Shown piece by piece: positions 12,216-22,801 of a stretch of 64,000 nt of DNA. How positions within the stretch are numbered: the first letter of the stretch is position 1; every line of letters starts with the position of its first letter. The notes beneath the pieces are model-generated. The model saw only the letters and a program-made list of their open reading frames with translations, made no database searches and was not told the origin of the DNA. This DNA is from Protonemura montana (taxonomy: Eukaryota; Arthropoda; Insecta; Plecoptera; Nemouridae): contig OX387604.1 of NCBI GenBank assembly GCA_947568835.1, forward strand, positions 18,009,076 through 18,073,075. Direction: 5' to 3'. The translations under genes were made by a program, and so were the position numbers.

Positions 12216-12944
12216 CTAGCTGGCTGGTTTGAGGAATTTTTTGGACACTTGATAAATGTTTGTTGAATTTTCGATTAAGAAGCGGAAGGGGAGTCTTTTG
12301 AAAGATCCAGGAATGCTCCTCGGCTCTACCAACACTGCGTAAAATATGCGTGCGTCTGGTGGCTGTTCGATCTCATGTGCCCCGTGGTCCGTCTCATCCC
12401 CGTGGTCTAACGGGGTGTCCTCGTGGTCGGGTTTTGGGGGACGTTCAGAGTCAGCATGTTGGGCTGCTTTTTGGTCTCGAGCTTGGGGGTGATGTGTGCT
12501 AGTGAAACGCACAAGAATTTTAGGAATTTTTATATTCTTGGGTTAAATACCGGTTTAAAAAAAGCCGGTTTACACGAATCGTTTGGATTTTTCGCCCGTT
12601 GATCTCGTTGTTTTGAAAGTTTCTGAACTTTTAGCTCGTATAATTTCATAACGTCCCGTGTATTTTTGTCGTAGTTTGCGGGTCAAACCTGGTTTGTAGG
12701 CTGGAATATCGAAAAGGACTTACGAATTTAGCGTTTTTCTTTCTTTCAGAATCGAGGATGTTCTTTTGAACAATTTCACCGGTTGGTAGAAATGTTTTAC
12801 ACCGGACGTCTGTGAGTTGTCGCGTCCTGAAAGTGTCGAGATCGTGTTCATGGTATCGAACCAATCAATCATCCGTCCTGCAAATGCTGTAGAAGCTGGA
12901 GCAGAGGTGCTCTGGAGATGTGCGGTAAAAATCGCTTTTTTCAT
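12216..12944 (-). pseudogene. Two open segments, possibly transposon-derived
   Basis: On the minus strand 12944..12726 reads FTAHLQSTSAPASTAFAG, RMIDWFDTMNT and KLFKRTSSILKERKTLNS and runs into a GTAAGT donor. Further on, 12512..12216 reads PPKPDHEDTPLDHGDETD and IFYAVLVEPRSIPGSFKR. The motif with a small/threonine stretch followed by FDTMN is loosely like the C-terminal part of THAP9/P-element transposases, but the match is impressionistic. A host gene or chance cannot be excluded. Confidence 0.25.
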
Positions 12945-13865
12945 TCCGCTCTCTGTAGTACGGCTAACTTAACATTTATTTTGCAAATTATCCGGGTTGA
13001 ATGTGTTTATCACTCGGTTTAGATTAATATTAAGAGAGTTAATTTAGTTTTAATATTTAAAATCAATATAGTGGCTAAAGTATGATGTTTACTCAAAATC
13101 GAAATAGCCCATCGTGTTCGGGGGTGCAACCTACCTCTTAGACCACAGTATGGGTGAATCTTAAAAATTCAAGAAAAAACGTAAGGGGTTAATCCATTGA
13201 TTTTTCATATATTTGAAGTAGAAATTCAAGTGACAGATTTTGACCCGTGAGGGGTGTCAAAAAGGGTATAATTTCAGGGGGAGTTGAATGCACACCTCTG
13301 TTTCAACCTGCGATGGAAACTTACTACGTTTTTCTTGATTTCCTTTTGAGAATTCCCGGAATTCCTCAACTACCAAGGCCTGGGCTGTAGACATGACGAA
13401 CGCGCGCAAGTGTACGATGGGTGGCTTACCCATCAGGACTCACAAATTAATATTACTGCTAGAAGTGAGTTGTTTATATCTTATTTTATTTACTTCTTGC
13501 AAAAGGTACAAGAAAATGGAACGGAGGAGAAACGGGGCCGGGTTCGTATCACAGCTGGTACAATATTTTTAACTAAGAAACAATCACCTACCAAGATTGA
13601 TAGAGTATTGTCATGAAACTCTCGCTGGTCTTCATCACGTCCGTTTGGCGGCGAGTGAAGATCGTTCTCATTCCCACCCTCAGGAGGCAGAGGATTGGTG
13701 GCTCGTAGCTCGAAGCAGGCAATACTCATGTCAACAAGATCGGTGTGTGTAAAACTGCTGGATATATATCAGTCGTTACAGAGGAAGTGCTCGTATCTCC
13801 TCCAGGGTGTATTGAGATTTCCGCCATCTGCTATTCAAGTACTTGTTACTTTCCACCGACAATGG

Positions 13866-13950
13866 ACTGGTCTCAGTGGCTGAACGGTAAGGTAATTTCT
13901 AAAAGAGTCCCATCAGGGAGACCGGGGTTCGAATCTTACCCGGTCCACTT
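13866..13950 (+). repeat. tRNA-like sequence 1
   Basis: Contains an A-box-like GTGGCTGAACGGTAAGG and a canonical B-box GGGGTTCGAATC spaced as in a tRNA gene, followed by CCCGGTCCACTTTTTG, a possible Pol III terminator. The T-arm pairs only imperfectly, so this is a tRNA-derived sequence or pseudogene, not a confident functional tRNA; no anticodon can be assigned. Confidence 0.5.
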
Positions 13951-14107
13951 TTTGTTCTTCATTGAGTGGCGACTGGCATTCATTGTATGCTGCATGTGTT
14001 GCATCACGCGTTCATCCATCGAAGTTCTCAGGGTATTATTTTCATTACGCTGAAGTCGTCTTCTGCAATTCAGGTATCTCTTATTTCCCTTCATTGAACA
14101 TATAGTT

Positions 14108-14185
14108 ACGGTGGCTGATTGGGAAAGTCGGTGTTCTTAGAGTATCACCGGGCAATCATGGGTTCGAATACTGTCAGCCTCGCTT
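14108..14185 (+). repeat. tRNA-like sequence 2
   Basis: ACGGTGGCTGATTGGG followed by ATGGGTTCGAATACTG gives an A-box/B-box pair. It is followed by CGCTTTTTGTTCTTCA, and the same TTTTTGTTCTTCA follows copy 1. The shared 3' flank shows that copies 1 and 2 are repeats of one another rather than independent tRNA genes. Confidence 0.5.
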
Positions 14186-14467
14186 TTTGTTCTTCAGAAA
14201 GAATCGACAAAAATTTGTTCTGAGAGACAGATTGCATCACCTGATTGATAACTAATCGGCCAGATCCAATAAGTTCTCGTAGCGCAATGGAATGGTCGGA
14301 TAATTGAAATCGCCGCCCAATTTTGTCTGTCGGAGCCCTACACCTGGAACATAGTTCAAGTGAAGGGGTGGAGAGAAACGAACCAAAATATAGTCTTGAA
14401 GATTTTTTTTTAAAGTCCAAAAACGAAGGCATGTATACGACTTTCACCATCATTTTGACATCGGGGA

Positions 14468-14550
14468 AGCGTGGCTCTATGGTTCCGTGCTAGATGATCC
14501 ATAGATGGGAGAGAAAATCTGGTCCCGGGTTCGAATCCGGCCATTAAGTT
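14468..14550 (+). repeat. tRNA-like sequence 3
   Basis: GCGTGGCTCTATGGTTCC and CCCGGGTTCGAATCCGG form an A-box/B-box pair. The T stem would contain two mismatches, so it is probably not a working tRNA. A fourth, weaker B-box-like CCGGGTTCGTATCAC lies at 13540..13554. Confidence 0.45.
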
Positions 14551-14570
14551 AAGTTTTGGAGGCGACTAGG

Positions 14571-14573
<3 letters not shown>

Positions 14574-14602
<29 letters not shown>
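14574..14602. repeat. Poly-T tract
   Basis: Uninterrupted run of nearly 30 T directly after the third tRNA-like sequence. It could be the poly-A tail of a minus-strand retroposed copy, but no other retroposition mark was found. Confidence 0.8.
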
Positions 14603-15315
14603 GTGGACGGGATAGCGGGTAAGCGTTTTTTTTAAACAAAAAAACTGTGTAAGCAAAATTTTGTTTTATTGTTAGTATGGCAGTACATTTCATTATCACA
14701 AGCAGCAACAAAATCGCATTTGAAAAAACTACTTTCAGCTAAGTTTTTGAATGCTTAGTGAAGAACAACTAATTTTCCCAAAGTTTTGCAACTTATGCAT
14801 GTTCCTTTATCAAGAGCGAAAGCAGTCCTGACATTTCTCTAAAAACAAAAAGAACCAAAAATATATGAACAGTTACTTATATTAATTACTAATATAATTA
14901 AATTACTGTTAGCAAACGTTGGGGAAATTAGTTGTTTTTTGCTTAGCATTAAAAAACCTAGTTGAAAAGAGTTTTCTCGAAACCGGTGCGGAAGTTCTTA
15001 TCCGAATCCACGCCATGATCCAACACCAACAATCATCTCAAGTTCAAAGCAGAACACAAAACGGATTTCAGACCGCCCTGGAAGCTATTGGGTAGCCTCA
15101 TCCAGTAAACAAAATTAAAATAAGTTTTACATTCCAGTTGACCGGTGCTTTTGATTAGAGGAAGCTAAAGAACAGCTGACAGTTTCCCAAGATATCTGTC
15201 CCAGTGACCTTTTGCTTCTCATCCTGCGGTTGTAAAATTCCTAACAATGCTTATTTTGTCGTATATAACTATGCGTGGTTTTTCCGATGCCGAGAATCGA
15301 TCACGGTGATAAAAC

Positions 15316-15457
15316 CTTGCTTTTCTCCCCGAGGGACAGAAAGTGGACAAAGCCGCTGGTCTTGCGTCGACGTAGATCGAAGTTTCTCCAGTCCCATTCT
15401 CCTTCCGTTGGGTGCAGCGGGTCGACTTTCACGGCCAAAAGGGGAGGGAACGCCAAC
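15316..15457 (-). CDS. Candidate exon, unidentified
   Basis: The minus strand has a TTTTGCAG acceptor, a 142-base open segment, and a weak CAAG/GTTTTA donor. In one frame it encodes 47 residues including VKVDPLHPTEGEWDWRNF and RKTSGFVHFLSLGEKSK, which look protein-like. A second frame and part of the opposite strand are also open, as expected in GC-rich sequence, so coding is unproven. No family recognised. If real, it could be an upstream exon of the candidates at 7.9-9.8 kb. Confidence 0.25.
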
Positions 15458-15546
15458 CTGCAAAATGAGGGAAACATTAAGGCATGTCAGGATAGCCAAC
15501 TGTGCCAGACTGTCAAGCTAGCAGGTTGCATGCAACTCTGGTTGTT

Positions 15547-15650
15547 TGATTATTGGGATTTAATATAGCACTGTCCATGTGGCACTGATCTAATGGCGTT
15601 GGTGAATGAGTGGGTGATGATGAAACTAACCTAGCCTAGAAGGGAAAATG
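15547..15650 (-). mobile_element. 3' fragment of the 5S-derived SINE
   Basis: TAATGGCGTTGGTGAATGAG and AACCTAACCTAGCCTAGAAG-like text match the tail half of the SINE copies at 37.3, 22.4 and 49.3 kb in the same order. The 5S head is absent. Confidence 0.7.
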
Positions 15651-16468
15651 TAACAAAATTAGCGGTAAAAAGATGTGTCGCTGGCCTTATATCTGGTTCA
15701 TTTTCAAAAATCCTTTGGCAAATGTCACGGCATGCTCATCGTCCGGTTAAAACTGGCTAAAAGCTGGTTCAAACATACCTGGCATGCACTCTTATAGGCA
15801 GTATACACAAAGGCACTCTTATAGGTAATACAGAAAGATTTGTTTATTAAATTAAGGTCCAACTGTCCTACGTCCCATTAAAATTTATACAGTCTTTGTC
15901 TACAATTAGTTGTAAAATGTATGCTCTAGAAATCTTTATTTAACTGAGGTAAAAATAGTGACAATTGTTAAAATATCAGGATGAAAAGGATGTCAGAAAG
16001 AAATATCAGGATGTGCGAAAAGGGAGTTGGTATACTCCTCGATTACGGAAAATGAGTAAAAAAGTAAACCAGGCGTATGCAAACTACAAAATACATGACG
16101 AAGTAGATCTATGGGGAAAATACAACTCGTACCTCTCGGGCCATGTCACCATGAAATAAATGCGGCCAAAAAAAAGAAAAATGGGATTATAAAAGAGTTT
16201 TGAAAATAAAGCAAAGGCAGGCTGGAACATAATCAAAGGCACCTCTAATAGGTCCAAGATCTAAATTCAGGATATCCAACTAGAAGGTTCTAAAAATAAA
16301 ATTGTTGTTTCTCCCATAGAAACTGCAAATAAATTTAACAAATACTTCGTCAACGTAACCTCGAAATTACTAGACTCCAAATAACAAATAGAGAGATAAA
16401 TTTAAATTTACATTTACATTTTTCTTAGGCCAATCCTGGTCCAAGAGGTTTTAACGCTAATAGACGTT

Positions 16469-16918
16469 GTGGGTAAGAAGCGGTCGACGGGGACAGATAT
16501 GATTCCAGGAAATATACTAAAAGAAGTATCTGTATTCATAGCAGGCCCATTCACATCATCATGCACAGATCATAAACAAACCTTTCTGTCCAGGACAATT
16601 TCCAGGAGCTTTGAAATCCACAAAAATAATGCAGACCAGAAAACCAATCCAAAAAAAGGAGTCCAAAAAACTGTTTCTAATTACAGACCAGTAGCTATTT
16701 TATCGGTTCTCTCGAAAATCTTCGAAAACGCTTTCTGTGGTAGGATTTTTAAGTTTATAAACAAGAATGATATTTTAAATAATAACCTGCATGGATTTCA
16801 AAAAGGGAAGTCTACGATAACAGCTATAGCTGACTTTACTGGGGCAGTATCACGGGAAAAAAAACTACATGTTTTGAGGTTTTTTTTTTACGATTTTATC
16901 AAAGCTTTGACACGGTAA
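16469..16918 (+). pseudogene. Reverse-transcriptase fragment
   Basis: This 149-codon open piece covers RT fingers and palm up to just before the first catalytic aspartate. SNYRPVAILSVLSKIFE and HGFQKGKSTITAIADFT are hallmark blocks of non-LTR RT. It ends where a run of nine T has disrupted what should read as the F-x-DF-x-KAFDTV block. The later FADD block continues in a different frame at 17022..17105. It is part of the larger dead element and not an independent gene. Confidence 0.88.
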
Positions 16919-17900
16919 ACCACGAGCTTTTATTTCATAAACTAAAGGCAATAATGACGTGGCAAATGCCACGCCTCATTGTTGCTTTTTGCTCGCCTTA
17001 TTGCTCCTCCAATGTTTATATTAAATTATTCACCAATGACCTACCAAACGAAATTACAAAAGGCAAACTAACTATCTTTGCAGACGACACTACCCACCTG
17101 ATTAAATCATCAAATTCGGAAAAATCGTGTAAAAACAAATAACGCTGTCTCTCAAATTGAAAAGTGGACCCTCGAAAACAATCTATTTCTAAACCATGGA
17201 AAGCCATGGAAAGTATTAAGATTTCATGCAAAACAAAGAGAGGAAAGTTGTATGATTATCTGGATCTTGGAAGTATTGTGGAAGGAAGCAAAACTAAACT
17301 GCTTGGTGTAATTATTGACAAAGAACTAAACTGAAAAGTCATATTAAGATGCTGTGTACAAAGATCGCAAGCAGTTGCTTTCTTATCAAAAAATTATTAA
17401 TGTAACATCTACTACAAATCTAGTTAGAATGGTTTATTTCTCTCATATCCAGGAAGTACTCAGATATGACTTAGCACTTCGGGGTTGATCTCCTCACACA
17501 AAACACTTTTCAAATTAAAGAAAAGGGCGGTGAGATTTATGAGAAAGGCGAGTCGGGATCCATGTGCCGAATTTTACTATAAAGACTCATGCGTAACGTT
17601 TTTAAAAAAACTGAAAATTTTAACTTTACCTTGTTTATATATATATGGCACAATACATTTTATAATTGACAATCGTAACAATTTGCAATCTATTGATGAT
17701 GTGCAAGGAAGACTATGATTTAAGAAATAAAAAGGACTTGAGACAAAACGCTCATAAAAAAGTCAAATGGTCCAGAGGCCTGACAGACATGGGAGCCAGG
17801 TTACCAGAATACATAAAATGTAAAGATGGCCTGGCTTTTAAGAATGCACTGAAAGAATATTTATTAAGAAACTTTTTTTATTCTGTTGAGGCCTTTTTAA

Positions 17901-19246
17901 CAGGGACCCGAACCGAAATGATTAAAGGTTCTGGTTCCGGTTCCGGTTCCTAATTTTTTCAAATTAGGGTTCTGGTTCTGGTTCCGGTTTTACATTTTGA
18001 AAGGTTCCGGTTTCGGTCCCGGTTCCAAATTGTTGAGAGGGGTTCCGGTTCCGGTTCCGGTTCCTAATTTTCTCAAATAAGGGTTCTGATTCCGGCTTTA
18101 AGTTTAAAAAGGTTCCGGTTCCACTTGATAAATACAGCGTTATTTTTTTAAATTTTGCTGTTGTACAGGTTCAAGTTTTAGTGGTTTTTAGTGACACTTA
18201 GTTTTGTTTTTCCATCTGCCAGGGACAGTTCTTTTTCCTTACATTGGGTTTCAAAGCACACGAAGCCAGTTGCATAAAAGATAGGGGTGTAACGAAGTCG
18301 TAATAATTTGTTTGATTCAATTTCTCTGCACCAGTAGAGTTAAAGAGTAGTAGTAGTAGTTACAGAGTATGTACGGAGTAAAAAAGGCAGGCTAGTCCAT
18401 CTCTATAAGACAAAGCATGCACGACAAGGGGTTAGTTTGTTTGAGGCTTTCAAGTAAAAAATGTAAAGAAATGGATTTACGGTTACACTCTGATGGGGAC
18501 AGGCAAAGGGTTATTTAACACTAGACATAAAATTAACTATAAACTGGATAAACCAGCTTTTCAAAATTATAAAAGGGGGCCCACCTATGCGGGTTGTGAG
18601 CTTTATAGGGCATTGCCGGCGGATCTTCAAATCAAAAAGGACAAGAAATTAAAAAAAAAATTGTAGTGTAAATGTAAATATTATAGTACCTAAAAATGTT
18701 GCTATGGATACATAAGACGTATATGTTGTTTATTTATTTATTTATTTATTTATTTATTATTTAAGTCTAGGAATTCCTACTCTGTTGTAATACAGAGGAA
18801 TGTACAGACTATACTATATTATAAGATATAAAAATATTTAAAAAAAAAAAATGAATAATAACTTCTTATGGAAATAGAAAAGGAAAAAATAATAATAATG
18901 CCTTGTGTTTTCCCCAAACAAAATCGTGGATACAAGATGAGCCAATGGATGTTTTCGGAACAAACCAGTGAAACATTTTTTTTTCGTGTGGAAAAATTAA
19001 AAACAAAAAAGTTGTGAACATAAAAAGCAAATAATTTTAATCTGAATTTCTGAAATCTCAATATAACTTCGGAACCTTTATGGAACCTTTAAGGAACCGA
19101 AAAGAACCCATGATTTAATAATGGTTCCGGTTCCGGTTCCGGTTCTTGGAAATAAATAATAACGGTTCTGGTTCCGGTTTCGGTTCCAAGAAAATACGGG
19201 TTTTTTCGGGTTCCGGTTCCGGTTTCGGTTCCGGTTCGGGTCCCTG
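17901..19246. mobile_element. hAT-like non-autonomous DNA transposon
   Basis: The element starts CAGGGACCCGAACCG and ends with the exact reverse complement CGGTTCGGGTCCCTG, giving 15-bp terminal inverted repeats. It is flanked by a perfect 8-bp target duplication CTTTTTAA (17893..17900 and 19247..19254). An 8-bp duplication and CAGGG-type ends are typical of the hAT superfamily. No transposase is present. Both subterminal regions are packed with GGTTCC/GGTTCCGGTT motifs, all in the same orientation, which may be transposase-binding sites. It sits inside the 3' end of a non-LTR retrotransposon, and the related copy at 55.2 kb shows the uninterrupted site. Confidence 0.92.
18470..18770 (+). mobile_element. 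Possible second non-LTR 3' end inside the hAT
   Basis: One frame reads KINYKLDKPAFQNYKRGP, then YAGCELYRALPADLQIKKD. This resembles the C-terminus of RT polyproteins, where a tyrosine/glycine-rich stretch is followed by LYRALP-like text. A stop follows and then an AT-rich trailer ends in seven or more TTTA units (18728..18764). The order coding end, trailer, TTTA repeat fits a 5'-truncated retrotransposon inserted in the hAT element. Inference; target duplications were not resolved. Confidence 0.45.
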
Positions 19247-19345
19247 CTTTTTAAAACACAGGAAATAAAATAGGTATTTTATGTACCTTTTATATCTTTG
19301 TATCTTATATGTATCTGACTTTCCAAATGTTACCAATACAATACC

Positions 19346-20210
19346 TAGACTAATACTTTCACCCTTTCATGCTTGAATGATTTTATTTAGGATTTTCACT
19401 TTTTTGCTAAATAATATTCTATTACTATTATAAAAATGGTTCAGTATTTTTTTTTTTATAAATATTGAGCATAACTATAAAATAAACTAGTGTGATATGT
19501 ACCTATCACTGATACTCTGTAGTCAAAAATATATATCCCAATAACGTTGCACAGCAATTTTAATAGTGAGAAACTGCATTCCCACTAACCACGAAAGGGG
19601 TTAAAGTGATTGACGTTTGAAGTGGTTACAGGCTGCTCCTGTAACTCCAAAGGGTTTGCCTCTCAATTAATTATCCAGCAGACGTCCTAGAGACCCGCCC
19701 GGAAGGTAGAGCTACCGTACGACACTACACACCCCACATGCTCCGCAGAGTGTCAGTCGAACAAATCTGTACTACTTTAAATAAAAAATAATTTTGATCC
19801 GTCTAAGATTTGTGTTACCTCGATTTTCCAAACAAAAAACCCCTTTTTCACGCCACTAAAGAAACATCGGAATAATGGAGATGATGTGCGACCAGAGATG
19901 TACCACCACTATAAATACAGAAATGCATTTCAAGTTTATCAACAAAGTGTTCCAAAACAGTGTATAGAATATAAATATAAATTATATGAGATTAAAAGCT
20001 TCAGTTACAAGAAGTTTACTTTTATTTTACAAAAACTGTTTCCTATTCAACCATCATGAAAGACAACCATCAGCCTAGATTTTCAAAAAGCATCCCACTT
20101 CTCAATAAAAATAAAATAAGTCAATCATAAAATAAACCTACTTCCACACACTCCCTCAAAGCATGAACTAGTCTACCTTTATCCAGTAAGAAATCTTATT
20201 GCCATCTTAC
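19346..20210. other. No recognisable feature
   Basis: AT-rich sequence without coding, RNA or repeat signatures that I could support. Confidence 0.45.
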
Positions 20211-20438
20211 CTGTCCCCAGCCATGATTCAGTTCAGCAAACCATCCTGGTGCATGTCGTAGAACGCCGCCTGCACTTGCAGCTCGGCACGCAGCTCCTCC
20301 TCACATCCCTGCATCAAGCTCGCCACGTTCTCAAGCAGAAACAGCTGACGTCAGTTTCCACCTGGCAGCTGCATCGTCGCCAGGAGGTCACAGAAGCCGC
20401 CCATGTTGAAGTTATTGTGCCGTAGGGTGATGGCGTCA
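20211..20438 (-). pseudogene. Decayed exon of an unidentified gene
   Basis: Minus strand, GC-rich, bounded by a GCGTAG acceptor and a strong GACAG/GTAAGA donor, entering and leaving in phase 2. The frame reads DAITLRHNNFNMGGFCDL, LATMQLPGGN, stop, RQLFLLENVASLMQGCEE and on to FYDMHQDGLLN, stop, IMAGDR. Both stops are TGA (20351..20353 and 20228..20230) where CGA arginine would fit, the expected outcome of C-to-T change at CpG. The rest is convincingly protein-like, with an amphipathic helical look. I do not recognise the family. A retained splice donor implies decay of an intron-containing copy, not a processed pseudogene. Confidence 0.45.
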
Positions 20439-21381
20439 CTACGCACATACAAAATTTATTTGAAAATCATATTTTTGAGTAAAAAATCTTGGAGCAAAGA
20501 CATCTTGGAACATGGTTAGAGAAGAAGCAGTAATGACCAGGTCATCAATGGTCATCATCAAATCAATTCATTCATTGAGAGTGAATTCTAGGTCAAAACA
20601 CCAGTCCTATCAACAATACATCTAGCTGGAAGGAATGTTAGCTATTGGTTCCCACAACCACTCTCTTTTGTCAAAAAACCAATTGCGCGACAGTTAGATT
20701 TGTATGCGATTCCCAGAAATGTTGTCGATTCCGAAATAGACAGTTAAGAAATTAGTTACCGATTACCCAGGTCATCGCTACTAAGAACCATTAAGTACAA
20801 TATTTTTGAACAGATAGTCTTGTCTAGGCAGGTTGCTCTCGCCAGTTTCTTTGACTTCTCAAGTGCTAAAAATATTCTTATTATGGCTTTTCCCTAATGA
20901 AGTGTATTTAACCCATCTTCCAAAACAATGAGTTTTGTATTCTTGAATATCCAGGTATCTTCCAATTACATAAAGTTCAATTTGTGAATGTTCTACCAAC
21001 GACGGACACAAATTTCCACCGCCCTACTCACTATTCAATCTCATTTAATTATGTCCATGAGTACAGAACAAAAAAGAATATTACATGCAAGGCCACACAG
21101 GATATTATCCAATAGCGTAAACCATAAGGAAAAAAATATTTGTGAAAAATTGCAAGTGAATTAGAATAGTTGTTCAAAAATCGATAAAATGTAAAAAAGT
21201 TACAAAATGCTTTAGCTTTCAACCAAAAAAAAAGTACCAAACAAAAAACCTGAGCAAAACCTCCTGAGTAAAGTTCCTTGTAAAGAAATCCAAAAATCCT
21301 TATAAAATTGTACATCATAACATGAAATAACACGGACATTACTTGACCAAGTCTCAACAACACCAACTAGGTAGCACGTAC

Positions 21382-21523
21382 TTTCCAGCATAAGTTCTAC
21401 AGCAACAGCTCGGTGAGATGCAGCAGTGAGAAGCAGAAACCGTTCAGGTGCAAGGAAAGTCCCCTTTGGTAAGCAATGATCCTGCGATGGAATGAACCAG
21501 GACCAGGCTCGGTGATGCTTCGC
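21382..21523 (-). pseudogene. Second decayed exon, probably same gene
   Basis: Minus strand, preceded by TTGTTCTGCAG and followed by GAAA/GTACGT. The frame reads EASPSLVLVHSIAGSLLTKG, then needs removal of one base in a GGGG run to continue as TFLAPERFLLLTAASHRA and VAVELMLE. The one-base insertion is the only defect. Entering phase is 1 and the corrected leaving phase is 1. Since 20211..20438 enters in phase 2, the two are not directly adjacent exons, or an intermediate exon has been lost. Orientation, GC content and decay pattern link them. Confidence 0.42.
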
Positions 21524-22377
21524 CTGCAGAACAATACAGTTGAGTGAAAACTTGTGAATCGCTGGCCCCTTTTCCTTTTAGTGTATATCTTAAAATGTGT
21601 TTGAATACAAAAGCCTGTGGATTCAGCAATGCATACTGGACCCCTATTTACAAACTTTTTCCGAAGCGAAAGCCGCGAGGTCACTATATTGGTATTCACA
21701 AACTTTTCCTCTATCCAAAGCCACGCATTTCAAATATGATAGCGGCTTTCAAATCTAGCTCGATGCAGCTGCGTATTTGAATGAAGTGAGGTCAAAGATA
21801 CGTAAACTCGTGTGACGGCCGCAACAAACGAGCAGATATTTTTCAAACATATTTTCCCATTTTGTGGGAAATAACCTTTTAATATTTAATAAAAATAACT
21901 TTGTATGATAATTACGTGTCATTTTTTTATCAGAAGCTACTAATATTGTAGTGACACGTACATAATAGGAATAGGAAATTGTATGACACACTGGTGAAGT
22001 CTAGAGAGTTGACATTTAATTATATGAACCACTCCAATAATTAATTGATATTTTCTATCAGATAGATCCGTGGAATTTCTTGGAAGCGATTCGCCTCCAA
22101 GATAGACACCAGCTCCGGCATCAAATGCATTTATTCAAGTGGTGTTATTCGATGGGATCACACACTCAGCTTTCATCGAGCTCCATCGTCTCCCACGGTA
22201 TTCCTTACAAAACATTGAGGAAATAAGTGACGATATGCCAAGCTTGCAGAGGCGTAGCACAATCAACGCGAACATGAACCTGGAGATAAGCCAATTTTTC
22301 ACAAGCCGCAGCATCCACGAGGTGTTTGCTGCAGTGACAGTGCGGCACCGGAAATTGGAAGCTAGACGATCGATTGA

Positions 22378-22801
22378 TTATTGGGGTATAAAGAACTGTT
22401 ATGATATCAGGCCCTATGGCTACTATGGCAAATGAGTGGATGAGGATGAACCTAACCTAGCCTAGGAGTGAGGAGGGGAAACCCGGTGACAGCACATAGC
22501 CTACTCCTGTCGAAGAGCGCCAAAAAAACCACCGTCTTAATGTTTCTTCCGAAGAAGGGTACAGAAGGGTTTCTGAAGAAAGGTACACGAATGACCAAAT
22601 TCCTTTACAAATCCATGCTGTTGAGACGTTGATATGCAAGGGGAATGAAGTTGCTATACTAACTTTAATCCTTTTAACTTCTACTCGAACAGAACTGGTC
22701 ACGTCTATGGTGGTCACCCATACAATACCTGACCCAGCGCTATGTTGCTTAACTTAGATGATCTCATAAGAACTGGTGTTTCCAGCACGCCAAACCGTTC
22801 G
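22378..22801 (-). mobile_element. 5S rRNA-derived SINE, near full length
   Basis: Minus orientation. The head (22709..22801) holds CTTATGAGATCATCTAAGTT, AAGCAACATAGCGCTGGG and GTATGGGTGACCACC, matching the 5S rRNA internal promoter with a few changes. The body runs leftwards through TCCTTTACAAATCCATGCTG-type text (in reverse) to GAGTGGATGAGGATGAACC. The extreme 3' end is diverged. Confidence 0.85.

Larger units (their letters stand above)
15950..19345 (+). mobile_element. Degenerate non-LTR retrotransposon, interrupted
   Basis: Successive frames along 15950..17892 carry pieces of a Jockey/CR1-like polyprotein in the right order. A pre-RT segment (WYTPRLRKMSKKVNQAY) comes first, then reverse-transcriptase blocks (VSNYRPVAILSVLSKIFE, LHGFQKGKSTITAIADFT, LTIFADDTTHLI), then LLGVIIDKELN, and the post-RT region (KKRAVRFMRKASRD, LKILTLPCLYIYGTIHF, LAFKNALKEYLLRNFF). 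The FADD motif is the RT catalytic site. Frameshifts and in-frame stops break it throughout, and the endonuclease domain is missing, so it is 5'-truncated and dead. A hAT-like element at 17901..19246 splits its 3' end, which resumes at 19255. A second copy of the same 3' end lies at 55186..55354. Confidence 0.88.

Noticed and set aside
13866..14550. Functional tRNA genes
   Set aside because: A and B boxes are present, but the T stems contain mismatches and no clean cloverleaf or anticodon could be drawn; treated as tRNA-derived repeats.
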